Below, piece by piece: positions 18,293 through 27,011 of a stretch of 64,000 bases of DNA. A program made the position numbers and the translations under genes. The stretch is taken from contig NC_020911.1 in NCBI RefSeq assembly GCF_000155675.2, positions 1,912,501-1,976,500 on the forward strand. The letters are read 5' to 3'. Under the pieces are notes generated by a model. The model was not told the DNA's origin, did no database searches, and saw nothing but the letters and a program-made list of their open reading frames with translations. The first letter of the stretch is position 1. Each line of letters begins with the position of its first letter. The stretch comes from Octadecabacter antarcticus 307. GTDB lineage: Bacteria > Pseudomonadota > Alphaproteobacteria > Rhodobacterales > Rhodobacteraceae.

Positions 18293-21200
18293 TAATGAAT
18301 AAAAAAGCGGATCGCGACATGGGTACCATCCACCCTTTTTTGATGCGTTACGCCACCTGGGGTGAGGACTTTGAGGACGTCGCACCTTACAAAAATATTG
18401 AGTTGCGGGAGGTCAATCCTGCGGTTCAGGACTATGTTGAGGCCGGGAATTACTTCACCCAACAGGACATCAAGTTTCTGACCGAACGGTTGGAACTTGA
18501 TATTGATCCTTGGAATAGAACTGAATTCTATGCCTCCTATTTGAACATAGTGGAAGATTTTCCTTGGGTCGCCTGTGCTATTGAAAGCATGGTCGCGTCG
18601 AACCGTCTTGGGAAAAAGAGAGGGGTTCGTTTGGAGGTAATTAGGCGAAAGCAGGCAATCATCCGCTCCAAGATGCCAAGCATCAAGTTTTCGTTGCGGT
18701 TGATGCAGGATGCAGAAAACCGGATGCGAGAGCTGGTAGACATAGATCCCGCGCCGGTTGATCTGTTGGTTGGTGCGTTTTTTGAAAATGCAACTAACCA
18801 CTTCGCAGCGGTTTCGAAAGAGTTTGAGGCTCAGTCCCTTGATGGTGTGGTTGATGAAGCCCTTGGTCTCGGAAAGCATTCTGGCCGAGACGTGCACGAT
18901 TATATCGCCAAGACGACGGCGGAGTGCGGCCATACAAATTATTGGCTCAGTATTGCCGAACGGATTGAGGTTGAATTCAACGAGGTTATCGACTCAGACA
19001 AAGAGGAAATTGCGGCTTTCAAGGACTGGGTCAATGAAGTTATCGGCAAACTGGCGAACTCCTTAGATGGGTCGAGCCTGCCAGATGATTATTTGGCGCT
19101 CTCGCAAATTGCAGACATCGGGGTTGAACTGGAGGCGGGGGGGGCGTCTGAGAAGCTTTTCAGAACGATGGAGAATCTCCGTGTGTTTCTCGCTGACTTT
19201 GGCAAAATCACATGGTCTGAGGGCGCATTGGAAGCCCTGACTGATGCCCGACTTGCTTTGGTGACTTCGCACATTGGAGACATCATGGGCTTCATTGGAG
19301 GATGTTCCACCCGGCGTGATGCGCTTGATGCGAAAATTAGTGAAGCCACCGAGGCTCGAAGGTTTGATGAACTTGGCACACTTGCCCAAGAGGCCGGCGA
19401 CGCGGAAAAAGGCCTTCAAGATAGTCAGCGACTATTGCAGAGAATTCGCGAACTGATCGGCAGGTTAATCAATGATGATACAGCAGAGATCGAAAATGAT
19501 CTGGTTGACCTTTCTGCGTCACTCCTACTTTGGTTGGGCGAATATGAATCTAGGGATAAAAAAGAGGAAGCGGAGATCACCACTGATGATCCTGAGACCC
19601 TTGAGATTGAAAAAGGTGAAATTAACCCTTTTAAAGAGGTAGAGGATCTGGGGTCGAATGATCTTAGGTTGGGCGATAAATATAGGCTTGCGGTTGCAGC
19701 TACCGGAGGTGCGGATGGTGTTCCTGCTTCCTCGGGCGAGGCTCTTGAAGACCAGCCGGAAGATGACCTGGCTCCGGTCGTTGATCAAAAGCCTACAAGT
19801 GAGATGGACGACGAAGTTGAAGATTCTCCTGAAATACTCGAGAACACTCAGATCATCGATGAACATAATGCCGATGTAGAAATTGATTTTTCTGGTGAGT
19901 TGAACGTGGAGGACAACTCTGTCGCGCCAGCGTTTCTCGGTGGATTGCTCCGTCAAGATTTGACAGGTGCCGCTGCAGACTTTGCAGCTGTTCTGGAAGG
20001 AGAGGGTTTCCCTTGGCCAATTGAAGCCTCAGTTCTTCGTGTTGCTGCCGCAGGACGAGCTCGCTTGGGAGACTCGTCTCCAGACTCACAAACGTTTGTG
20101 AGTACTTCCCAACATGCGTTCTCTAAGGTTAAAACTGACCACGGCCACGCAATCCTTCTAGGCGCCTTGCTGCGACCGGCTTTGGTTCAAAAGTCACGAA
20201 GTTTGCGCGCCAACTTCTCTGTGCTCGCTCAGGGCTATCTGGGATCTCATCTCAAAGATGTTGTTCATGCTATCGAGAAGCTTGATTTCGATTTTCCGCC
20301 GAGTGCTCGGGTGCTCGCGAAAATTTCAGGTGCGCAGCTAGAACCACCAGAAAAGCGTTTGTCGAAAAACCTTACTGAGTGGGTGGATACAATCTCCCGC
20401 AAGCGTAGTCGTTGGGAGCTTACTACCGCGTTTATGCAGCACACCGTGAGTCGGAACGGGCTCATTGGGCAGGCGGTTGAAGCGATTAACTCGGGCGAAC
20501 CCAATGCGCGTGCCTTGGCTCAGGAGTGCATTGATCGTCTAGCAACTACAGCGCTAATTGAAAATGAGGCGACTGAAAACGCCATTGAGAATGGTCGGCA
20601 TAAAATCTCCATTCCGGCACGGGCGCAGGAATATCTACTTCGGACGTTTTCTGAAGCGAATCAGATGCTGTCCGAATGGATAGCCGTGGCCTCGCACAAA
20701 GAAAGTCAAAGTGAGCGGTCAGCTGAACGGTTTAAAACGGTCGTTGCAACCTTGAAGACGCGTCTTGAAACGGCCAAGCGTTCTATTGCAGCCGAAGCGG
20801 ATGAAAATAATATGACCGGCTCTGTAGCTACGTGGTTGTGTCTTCGCCTGGATGACGCTTTGGCGGCACTTCGGGGAGAAGAAATGGGCCGCTTTGCAAC
20901 TGTGGAAACGGCCTTGACGTCAGACCGCAACCTTATGGATAGCGCAATGCGCCGTGACCTTGAAGAGGGGGAGGCGACAGCGGATGACATTTCCTTCCTT
21001 GTTGAGGATGGTCTTTCCAGCCCTGAGGACGCGTTTGCGGAAGCTTGCGATGGTGGGTCTTTTGAGGTGGCGTCAGAATTGGCTCGTCAATACCAATTGG
21101 CGACTAAAGCCGAATTCTCTTCAGCGATTGAGAAGTTTACGACAGAATGGGCCGCTAAGGTTTTGGATAAGCAACGTACGCTGAAGTCACTTTCCAAGGT

Positions 21201-24200
21201 GGACTATTCTCATCAGGTAGAGATCGGACGTTATCTACATTGGTGTTCAAACACGCTGGATCGCTTGGGCGGCGTGGCTGGCCATACGGAGCTCGACAAC
21301 CTTGATGATGTGCCTAGCTATGTTGGGGTCCTTGAAGATAACCTTCGTGATATCGAAAAAACGATCCGGAGTGGTCAAATCGATCGCGTAATCAGCTATC
21401 AAACTGACGCTAATTTGGATGAGGTAGAAGAACTTCTGTCCGCCGCAAAGGATTTGCCGATTGAAGCTGTGGAAGACAGAATCGCCCAACTTCGTGACGG
21501 GCGTTCAACTGCGGCCTTTGATGCAGAGCTTGAGGGGGTTGTTGGCATCTTCATGAAGGATTTTTTACCGTTTGCGTCAAGCCCAGATTGGCCTGTTGGA
21601 CCACGCCAGTTTGTGGATGCCCTTGAGAAAGATGGTTTGTGCTTTGTCGAGCATGCTCGCCGCGAAGCGGCATCGTCTCTTTTCTCCCAATACATTTCGT
21701 TGTGTAGTACCATCCCAAAAGGGGCACCATCATCTGAAAAAGTGAAGACTCTGTTTGAAGAAATTGGCTTTCAGGATGTTCGGGTAAAGGCAGCGAGCAA
21801 GATTGGTGGCACGAAGTCCTGGAATATGAGCATGGATGCTCAGATCGTCGAAGGTGATTGGTTCTTACCTCCGACATTCGGGTCTAAGGCAACCAGTGGG
21901 TATGGCCTAGTTTTGGTGGCTCAGGATACCCTGCCTGAGGCACTTATCCAGTCCCTTTCGCTGAACAAGCCTTGCTTCTTACTGCTTGCTGGCGTCGCGA
22001 ATGTAGAACGCCGCCGTGAGTTTGCGCAGCATCTGCGGGAACGCGCTATTCCAGCAGTTCTTATTGACGAGGCCTTGATTGCGTTTGCTGCCATCCGCCG
22101 TGAAATGCGCATCAGCACGATATTTGACTGTGGACTGCCGTTTGGGCGTGTCGAGTCCTACACAACAGATGCTGGCCAGATCCCGCCAGAAATGTTCTTC
22201 GGGCGCACCAGTGAGATCCGCGATATCATGTCGATCACCGCGGATGGTTGTTTGGTCTATGGCGGACGTCAGCTCGGTAAATCAGCGCTGCTGAACTACA
22301 TTGAGCGCCAATATCACGACCCGGCCAACGATGTGGTTGTTGTGCGTCGCGAGGTGAAGCCGCTTGGCAATGCTGAGAAGACGACAAAGATTTGGGCGCA
22401 TTTAAACGCGATGCTATCTCAAGATGGTGTGGTGAAAGTTGAGAGCCGCACCGCAGACAGTATTTGCCGTGATGTGCGTGCTTGGCTTCATGAACGTCCC
22501 TCTGGCCAAATCGTCTGCATGTTCGATGAAACTGATCATTTCATGACCGTCGAGACAAAGGAAGACTATCCTCAACTGTCCCGCCTGAAGGAATTGATGG
22601 AAGACTCTGAGCGTCGCTTCAAAGTCATCTTTGCGGGCCTTCACAATGTTCAGCGTGTTTTGCGCCAACCAAATTCACCTTTGGCTCACCTGGGCCGCGC
22701 CATTTGTGTCGGTCCGCTAAACTTGACTGCGGATGACAAACGCGCAGCCTACGATCTGATCATTCGCCCAATGCGCGCAGCGGGATTCCGTTTTGAAAAT
22801 GTTGAGGCTGTGGAAGAAATCCTGGCATGGACCAACTTCTTTCCGTCGTTGTCGCAAGAGTATGGCAAAGGCTTGCTGAGTTCTCTTCATGGGTCTGGCA
22901 GTGGCCGGAGCTATAAACTACCTGATGGGAGCCCGCTTTGGACTATCCCGAAGGCGAGCCTGTTTGATAACTCTGAATTTGGAGAAATCGAAAATCGCGT
23001 GCGTGAGAAGTTCCACCTGACGTTGGACCTCGACCCTCGCTATGCGATCGTAGCATACACTCTTGCTAGCTTGAACGCAGATGGGTTTGAACAGCAGGCG
23101 CTTGTGTCCGGCTTCAAGCCGAAGGAAATTCTCGACAGTGCACAGAGCTTTTGGCCACTTAACAGCGTGGTGCCGTCTTCGCGTGAGTTTGATGCGCTTC
23201 TCGAAGAAATGGTTGGGATGGGTGTGCTTGGCCGGATTAAGACTCCGGACAGCCAGCGCTTTAAGTATTTGCTACGGACCCGCCAGGTTGCGGCAATGCT
23301 AGGATCTCGCGAAGATGTGGATCATGCTCTGCTTGAACTGGCTGACAAGGAACCCAGCGTTTCTTATGACCGCACTATTCATCGTCGTCGTTATGACCCT
23401 GCCGGTAAACACGTGTCGGCCGCGCACAAGCGTCTTCCTTACAGCCCACTGACGGATTTTGCGATTGAGCGTCTGCTCGATCGCGAGGAATATGGGGTAA
23501 AGATTGTTTGTGGCTTAAAGGCCTTGGGGCTCTCAAAAATACCGGTTGCGTTCAGCCGGATTTTTGATGGGAGTTCGCTTCCTGGAATGATCAAAAGCGC
23601 CATGGAGGTTTCTGAGCTTAATTCTGAAAAGGAAATCCGCGGGCTGTTTGATAAATCGAAGAAGTCTGACGAGATTTCCAAAATTCTGCTGCACACTCCT
23701 GAAAATGCAGAGGATGCCTACAAGAAAATTGAGTGGATGGGGCGTCAGGAAGCTGTTCTGGACGGCCGTATCCGTCCGTTTATTTTGCTCAACGCAGGTG
23801 ATGAAGGCCTTCGGTCCCTTGCGATACGATTTGGCGATGGCGCTGAATTCTTGACCGCTTGGGGTGCGGAGACGCTTCGTATCCACCTGAACAATCTTGA
23901 GCGGTCTGAACTAGATACGAGCGAGATGCGGAAACGCATTCTTGAAGCGACGGGCGGCATTCCAATGGATGTAATCAATCTGGTAGCGGATCTATCTGAG
24001 CGTGCAGACAACATCGACGCTGTGTTTGAAGAATGGGAGAGGTCCCGTTTTGATATTGCTGAGAACCTTGACGAAGTCCTCACGGCAGCGGTGCCTCTGT
24101 TGGAGAACACCAAGTCTAAAGAGGAGTTCCTGTTCTTGGATGAGCTTCTGCGTGACGAAACCAATGCGGATCTTCTCACGCTTGGTCCTGACTTGCATGC

Positions 24201-24306
24201 CATTGGCGTACTGTCCAAATGGGACCCCAAGAACTTCCTTTTGGGGCTCTCATCTCTTGGGCAGCTTGCAGTGGATACGATCAATAAACTAGATAAATCA
24301 GCTTAA
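18289..24306 (+). CDS. Giant (2005-aa) P-loop ATPase of the defence operon
   Basis: Residues ~1-420 are helical, ~420-560 form a strongly acidic, low-complexity linker, and ~560-1280 are again mostly helical. An Orc/Cdc6-like or STAND-type ATPase follows: FFGRTSEI at ~1303, Walker A YGGRQLGKSALL (~1321-1332) and Walker B IVCMFDETDHF (~1406-1416). Beyond it come a winged-helix-like stretch and a C-terminal helical region. The GRQ(L)GKS form resembles AAA ATPases that regulate effectors. No nuclease or membrane segment was recognised. It starts in an ATGA overlap with the helicase stop, so the three operon genes are coupled. It may act as sensor or switch for the helicase; this is inference. 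Confidence 0.75.
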   Translation: MIMNKKADRDMGTIHPFLMRYATWGEDFEDVAPYKNIELREVNPAVQDYVEAGNYFTQQDIKFLTERLELDIDPWNRTEFYASYLNIVEDFPWVACAIESMVASNRLGKKRGVRLEVIRRKQAIIRSKMPSIKFSLRLMQDAENRMRELVDIDPAPVDLLVGAFFENATNHFAAVSKEFEAQSLDGVVDEALGLGKHSGRDVHDYIAKTTAECGHTNYWLSIAERIEVEFNEVIDSDKEEIAAFKDWVNEVIGKLANSLDGSSLPDDYLALSQIADIGVELEAGGASEKLFRTMENLRVFLADFGKITWSEGALEALTDARLALVTSHIGDIMGFIGGCSTRRDALDAKISEATEARRFDELGTLAQEAGDAEKGLQDSQRLLQRIRELIGRLINDDTAEIENDLVDLSASLLLWLGEYESRDKKEEAEITTDDPETLEIEKGEINPFKEVEDLGSNDLRLGDKYRLAVAATGGADGVPASSGEALEDQPEDDLAPVVDQKPTSEMDDEVEDSPEILENTQIIDEHNADVEIDFSGELNVEDNSVAPAFLGGLLRQDLTGAAADFAAVLEGEGFPWPIEASVLRVAAAGRARLGDSSPDSQTFVSTSQHAFSKVKTDHGHAILLGALLRPALVQKSRSLRANFSVLAQGYLGSHLKDVVHAIEKLDFDFPPSARVLAKISGAQLEPPEKRLSKNLTEWVDTISRKRSRWELTTAFMQHTVSRNGLIGQAVEAINSGEPNARALAQECIDRLATTALIENEATENAIENGRHKISIPARAQEYLLRTFSEANQMLSEWIAVASHKESQSERSAERFKTVVATLKTRLETAKRSIAAEADENNMTGSVATWLCLRLDDALAALRGEEMGRFATVETALTSDRNLMDSAMRRDLEEGEATADDISFLVEDGLSSPEDAFAEACDGGSFEVASELARQYQLATKAEFSSAIEKFTTEWAAKVLDKQRTLKSLSKVDYSHQVEIGRYLHWCSNTLDRLGGVAGHTELDNLDDVPSYVGVLEDNLRDIEKTIRSGQIDRVISYQTDANLDEVEELLSAAKDLPIEAVEDRIAQLRDGRSTAAFDAELEGVVGIFMKDFLPFASSPDWPVGPRQFVDALEKDGLCFVEHARREAASSLFSQYISLCSTIPKGAPSSEKVKTLFEEIGFQDVRVKAASKIGGTKSWNMSMDAQIVEGDWFLPPTFGSKATSGYGLVLVAQDTLPEALIQSLSLNKPCFLLLAGVANVERRREFAQHLRERAIPAVLIDEALIAFAAIRREMRISTIFDCGLPFGRVESYTTDAGQIPPEMFFGRTSEIRDIMSITADGCLVYGGRQLGKSALLNYIERQYHDPANDVVVVRREVKPLGNAEKTTKIWAHLNAMLSQDGVVKVESRTADSICRDVRAWLHERPSGQIVCMFDETDHFMTVETKEDYPQLSRLKELMEDSERRFKVIFAGLHNVQRVLRQPNSPLAHLGRAICVGPLNLTADDKRAAYDLIIRPMRAAGFRFENVEAVEEILAWTNFFPSLSQEYGKGLLSSLHGSGSGRSYKLPDGSPLWTIPKASLFDNSEFGEIENRVREKFHLTLDLDPRYAIVAYTLASLNADGFEQQALVSGFKPKEILDSAQSFWPLNSVVPSSREFDALLEEMVGMGVLGRIKTPDSQRFKYLLRTRQVAAMLGSREDVDHALLELADKEPSVSYDRTIHRRRYDPAGKHVSAAHKRLPYSPLTDFAIERLLDREEYGVKIVCGLKALGLSKIPVAFSRIFDGSSLPGMIKSAMEVSELNSEKEIRGLFDKSKKSDEISKILLHTPENAEDAYKKIEWMGRQEAVLDGRIRPFILLNAGDEGLRSLAIRFGDGAEFLTAWGAETLRIHLNNLERSELDTSEMRKRILEATGGIPMDVINLVADLSERADNIDAVFEEWERSRFDIAENLDEVLTAAVPLLENTKSKEEFLFLDELLRDETNADLLTLGPDLHAIGVLSKWDPKNFLLGLSSLGQLAVDTINKLDKSA

Positions 24307-24755
24307 TCTGTTTAAATATTAGATTCAGCGTGTCAATCTAACGAATGTGATCGCATCGTTAAATCGCTGACATAGTAGATACATCGGCCACAAGGAGTGA
24401 TCAAACCCCAGTCCAGTCGAACTCTAGGAATCGCTGCGTTGCTACTAATCCCTTAGCTGTAACTTTTCTTACTGTGAAAATATTAGGCGACGACTCTCCA
24501 TGGGGTTCAATTTATCCTTTCAAAAGAACTAGGGTGTCTTGTTGACCGGTCGAATTTGCCCTTTGCTGCAGTACTCGCTAAAAGTAAAACGCGACGCTGG
24601 GTTTGGATGCTCCATCTTTGGGGCAGGTTACAGTACGAATCCGGCCTTTCATAAGCTGTCATGGCCTATATTTAGCGTCTTGTCGCTCTCTCTCGCAACA
24701 CTGGCGATAGTCATCTTGACGCCCTCAAGTCTATGAAATAGTCACTAATTATTGA
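24307..24755. other. Intergenic region after the defence operon
   Basis: About 450 bp without a supportable gene. A short frame at 24539-24736 has no homology clue or ribosome-binding site. No clear intrinsic terminator. Confidence 0.4.
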
Positions 24756-24795
24756 GCGGGCGTTGTGTAATGGTTAAGACCCCAGTTTTCCAAAC
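24756..24795 (+). pseudogene. 5' half of a tRNA-Gly(TCC) gene (att remnant)
   Basis: The first 40 bases match the acceptor, D-arm and anticodon loop of bacterial tRNA-Gly: GCGGGCG...TAATGG, then the loop TTTCCAA with anticodon TCC. Similarity ends two bases after the loop, and no complementary acceptor or TPsiC arm follows. The break at the anticodon stem is a usual crossover place for tyrosine integrases, and an intact integrase starts 130 bp away. Confidence 0.7.
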
Positions 24796-24923
24796 AAGAG
24801 TTCTGAGTTTCGTACAGTATCACTGAGTATCTTACTGTTTCTTTTTGTTGACTTTTATTTTGCATTGGGTTGCATAGGGTAGCGCACAGTTGCGTGGCGT
24901 TACCTACAAAAGGCCGACAGAAT

Positions 24924-26000
24924 ATGCCAAAGCTTACAGAGACGTTTTCTAACAAATTGCCGCATGCGAAAGCAGGGACGGACAAGTACTGGGATGCTGA
25001 AATCAAGGGGTTGGTTCTCTTCGTAGGAAAGCGCTCGAAGACCTGGTACTTTCAGAAGGACGTTGGTGGTCAGACCAAACGTATTCTGATTGGCCGGTTT
25101 CCCATCATCTCGGCGCAGGCCGCACGGCAGACTGCTCTCGGGTTTGCCTTGGAGATGGGCAGAGGGGCAGGGAAGGCGGCTCAGATTGGCGCGCCCACTT
25201 TGGAGGCCGCAATGGAAGTGTATCTGGCACGTCCAAAGCTGCGTTCTGAGACCAACAAGGTCGGGATGCGCGCCCAGCTTACACTTCATCTAAAAGACTG
25301 GATGCGCCTGCCCCTGGACGAGATCAGCAAATCAATGGCGGTACGCCGTCATCACGACATGGCTGGATCGCCGTCAGCCGCCAATCATGTGCTTCGCAGC
25401 TTTCGCGCCATCTATAACCATGCCCGCCGGACTTGCGATCTTCCGGAATGTCCGACCATGGCAATCGAATGGTTTGAAGATAAGCCGGACGGGCGGATTA
25501 TTGAGAACCTGAAGCACTGGCGGAAGACGATTGATGATCTGCCCAATCCAATCCATCGGGTATTCTACGAGCTTCTGTTGTTTACCGGCCTTCGCAAAAC
25601 TGAAGTGTTCACCTTGAAGTGGGAGCAAATACTGGAAGATCGGATCCATCTGCCAATGACGAAGAATGGCCGGAGCTTCGACCTTCCTATCTCGCAGCTG
25701 CACCATGAGATCTTGGCACCACTTCGCCCTCTCAGCAGCGACTGGGTGTTTCCATCACCAAAATCAGAGACAGGTCACATCACGAGGCCGGTAAGGCTCA
25801 AATATAATCCCCATATGCATCGCCGGACATTCGCGACGGTTGCGATGGAAGCAGGCGTGCTGGAGGAGATTGTAGGGCGGTTGCTCAATCACACGCCATT
25901 GTCGATCACTGGGCAGCGATATGTGCGGCCGTCGTTGGATGCGTTACGTCCGTCGATGGAAATTGCCTGCGCCGAAATCCTGAACCGCATCGACAACTGA
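24924..26000 (+). CDS. int: Tyrosine site-specific integrase
   Basis: A 358-aa phage-type integrase with an N-terminal DUF4102-like arm-binding region (EIKGLVLFVG, then KTWYFQKD) and a complete catalytic domain. The catalytic residues are visible: Arg in FTGLRKTEV, Lys in MTKNGRSF, His-x-x-Arg in HRRTFAT, His in LLNHTP, and the nucleophile Tyr in GQRYV close to the C-terminus. I start it at 24924, where family members begin (MPKLT...), rather than at the in-frame ATG at 24870. It reads away from the truncated tRNA-Gly. It probably integrated the island to its left or a lost neighbour. Appears functional. Confidence 0.85.
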   Translation: MPKLTETFSNKLPHAKAGTDKYWDAEIKGLVLFVGKRSKTWYFQKDVGGQTKRILIGRFPIISAQAARQTALGFALEMGRGAGKAAQIGAPTLEAAMEVYLARPKLRSETNKVGMRAQLTLHLKDWMRLPLDEISKSMAVRRHHDMAGSPSAANHVLRSFRAIYNHARRTCDLPECPTMAIEWFEDKPDGRIIENLKHWRKTIDDLPNPIHRVFYELLLFTGLRKTEVFTLKWEQILEDRIHLPMTKNGRSFDLPISQLHHEILAPLRPLSSDWVFPSPKSETGHITRPVRLKYNPHMHRRTFATVAMEAGVLEEIVGRLLNHTPLSITGQRYVRPSLDALRPSMEIACAEILNRIDN

Positions 26001-26436
26001 GACGGTCAGAAACGAAGGGCACCAGCGCCAAGAAACTAGGCACATCAAAATGCGGTATGCATAGCAATTGATAGTTTGGGATCACAGCCGCCGTTTGCTG
26101 TGCACCATCCAGATGCCCGCTGTGAAGACCTAAGTGGACCCTTGTGCGCAATGCCGCAAAGGTCGACTTGGTCTCCTCGTGCGCCGCAACGCGACAGGGA
26201 CGCCGTAAAAGAGCCCTGTATTGGCCTATATCGGCCCCAAACGGACCCTGTGAGCGACTCAGCGAAGGTCAATGTCGAGCCCGGAGTGATCGATGCTGCA
26301 ACACTCACATTTTGCCATTAAAGGTGGGAATCTGACCTGTGCCACAGGCTGCAAGAGAGTCAGCCCTACGGACAAAGTGAGCTTTCGCTGCGGATGCGCG
26401 AATGACCGCTTTTGGCTTGATTTAATTGATCAGTCA
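26001..26436. repeat. Intergenic region with a short GC-rich interspersed repeat
   Basis: No supportable gene. Around 26340-26415 lies one member of the interspersed repeat family of this window (words like AGTGAGCTTTCGCTGCGGATG and AATGACCGCTTT), seen also near 30.7, 34.9, 45.7, 47.5, 50.5, 51.9, 52.2, 58.8 and 61.7 kb. Confidence 0.4.
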
Positions 26437-26895
26437 TCATCCAGTTATTGGAAATACATTGGTTTTTTTGACCACGCCGTAGACAAAGCTGCTGTCTATG
26501 GAGGCAATTCCACCAATTGGGTGCAACTTTCTGCGTACGAAGTTTTCATAGTCAGATAGGTCTGCCACAACAACTCTGAGGAGGTAATCAGATACGCCGG
26601 TCATCACGAAGCATTCCAGCACCTGATCAACGCGCGCTATGTCTTGCTCAAATTGCATCACTGTCGCTTCCGTATGGCTGTCTAGGCTGACACGGACAAA
26701 CACTGTCAGGGGTAAACCGTAAGTTTTGGCATCTATGTCGGCACAGTAACCTTTAATTACGCCACCTTGTTCTAACAATTTGACCCGCCTCAGGCAGGGA
26801 GAGGGAGATAGGTTCACTTCGGCGGCAAGGTCTTGGTTCGTTATGCGGCCGTCTCGTTGCAAAACGCGGATGATCTGCGTATCTTTTTCGTCCAT
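26437..26895 (-). CDS. mdeR: Lrp/AsnC-type regulator of the methionine gamma-lyase operon
   Basis: A 152-aa Lrp/AsnC protein: N-terminal helix-turn-helix (DGRITNQDLAAEVNLSPSPC, ~15-35) and C-terminal RAM ligand-binding domain. It is divergent from the mdeA-mdeB operon, as mdeR is in Pseudomonas putida, where the Lrp-type MdeR activates mdeAB. A perfect 7-bp inverted repeat lies 14 bp upstream of its start. Methionine or a breakdown product is the likely effector, by analogy. Gene name given by synteny and family. Confidence 0.8.
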   Translation of the reverse strand: MDEKDTQIIRVLQRDGRITNQDLAAEVNLSPSPCLRRVKLLEQGGVIKGYCADIDAKTYGLPLTVFVRVSLDSHTEATVMQFEQDIARVDQVLECFVMTGVSDYLLRVVVADLSDYENFVRRKLHPIGGIASIDSSFVYGVVKKTNVFPITG

Positions 26896-26908
26896 TAAAT
26901 GTCCTTTA

Positions 26909-26925
26909 TTGGCATGTTATGCCAA
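26909..26925. promoter_or_regulatory. Palindromic operator between mdeR and mdeA
   Basis: TTGGCAT-gtt-ATGCCAA, a perfect 7-bp inverted repeat with a 3-bp spacer, 14 bp upstream of mdeR and ~85 bp upstream of mdeA. The size fits an Lrp/AsnC dimer site, probably the MdeR operator. Confidence 0.6.
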
Positions 26926-27011
26926 AATTTCTTTAATATTTAGCACTAATAGCAATAAATGAGATGTGATATCAACCTATTCTACCTCCAGAAATGTTGG
27001 AGTATTTTAAA

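Noticed and set aside
22079..24292. Several 60-180-aa frames on both strands inside the giant ATPase gene
   Set aside because: Shadows of one continuous 2005-codon frame with normal domain content; no independent start signals.
6272..24306. Classical DISARM
   Set aside because: No DNA methylase, no separate drmA/drmB/drmC genes and no SNF2-type drmD; only the activities overlap.
24539..24736. 65-aa frame downstream of the defence operon
   Set aside because: Alternative start, no ribosome-binding site, no recognisable similarity.
26076..26559. Short plus-strand frames before the Lrp gene
   Set aside because: Fall in interspersed repeat sequence and in antisense of mdeR; no motif.
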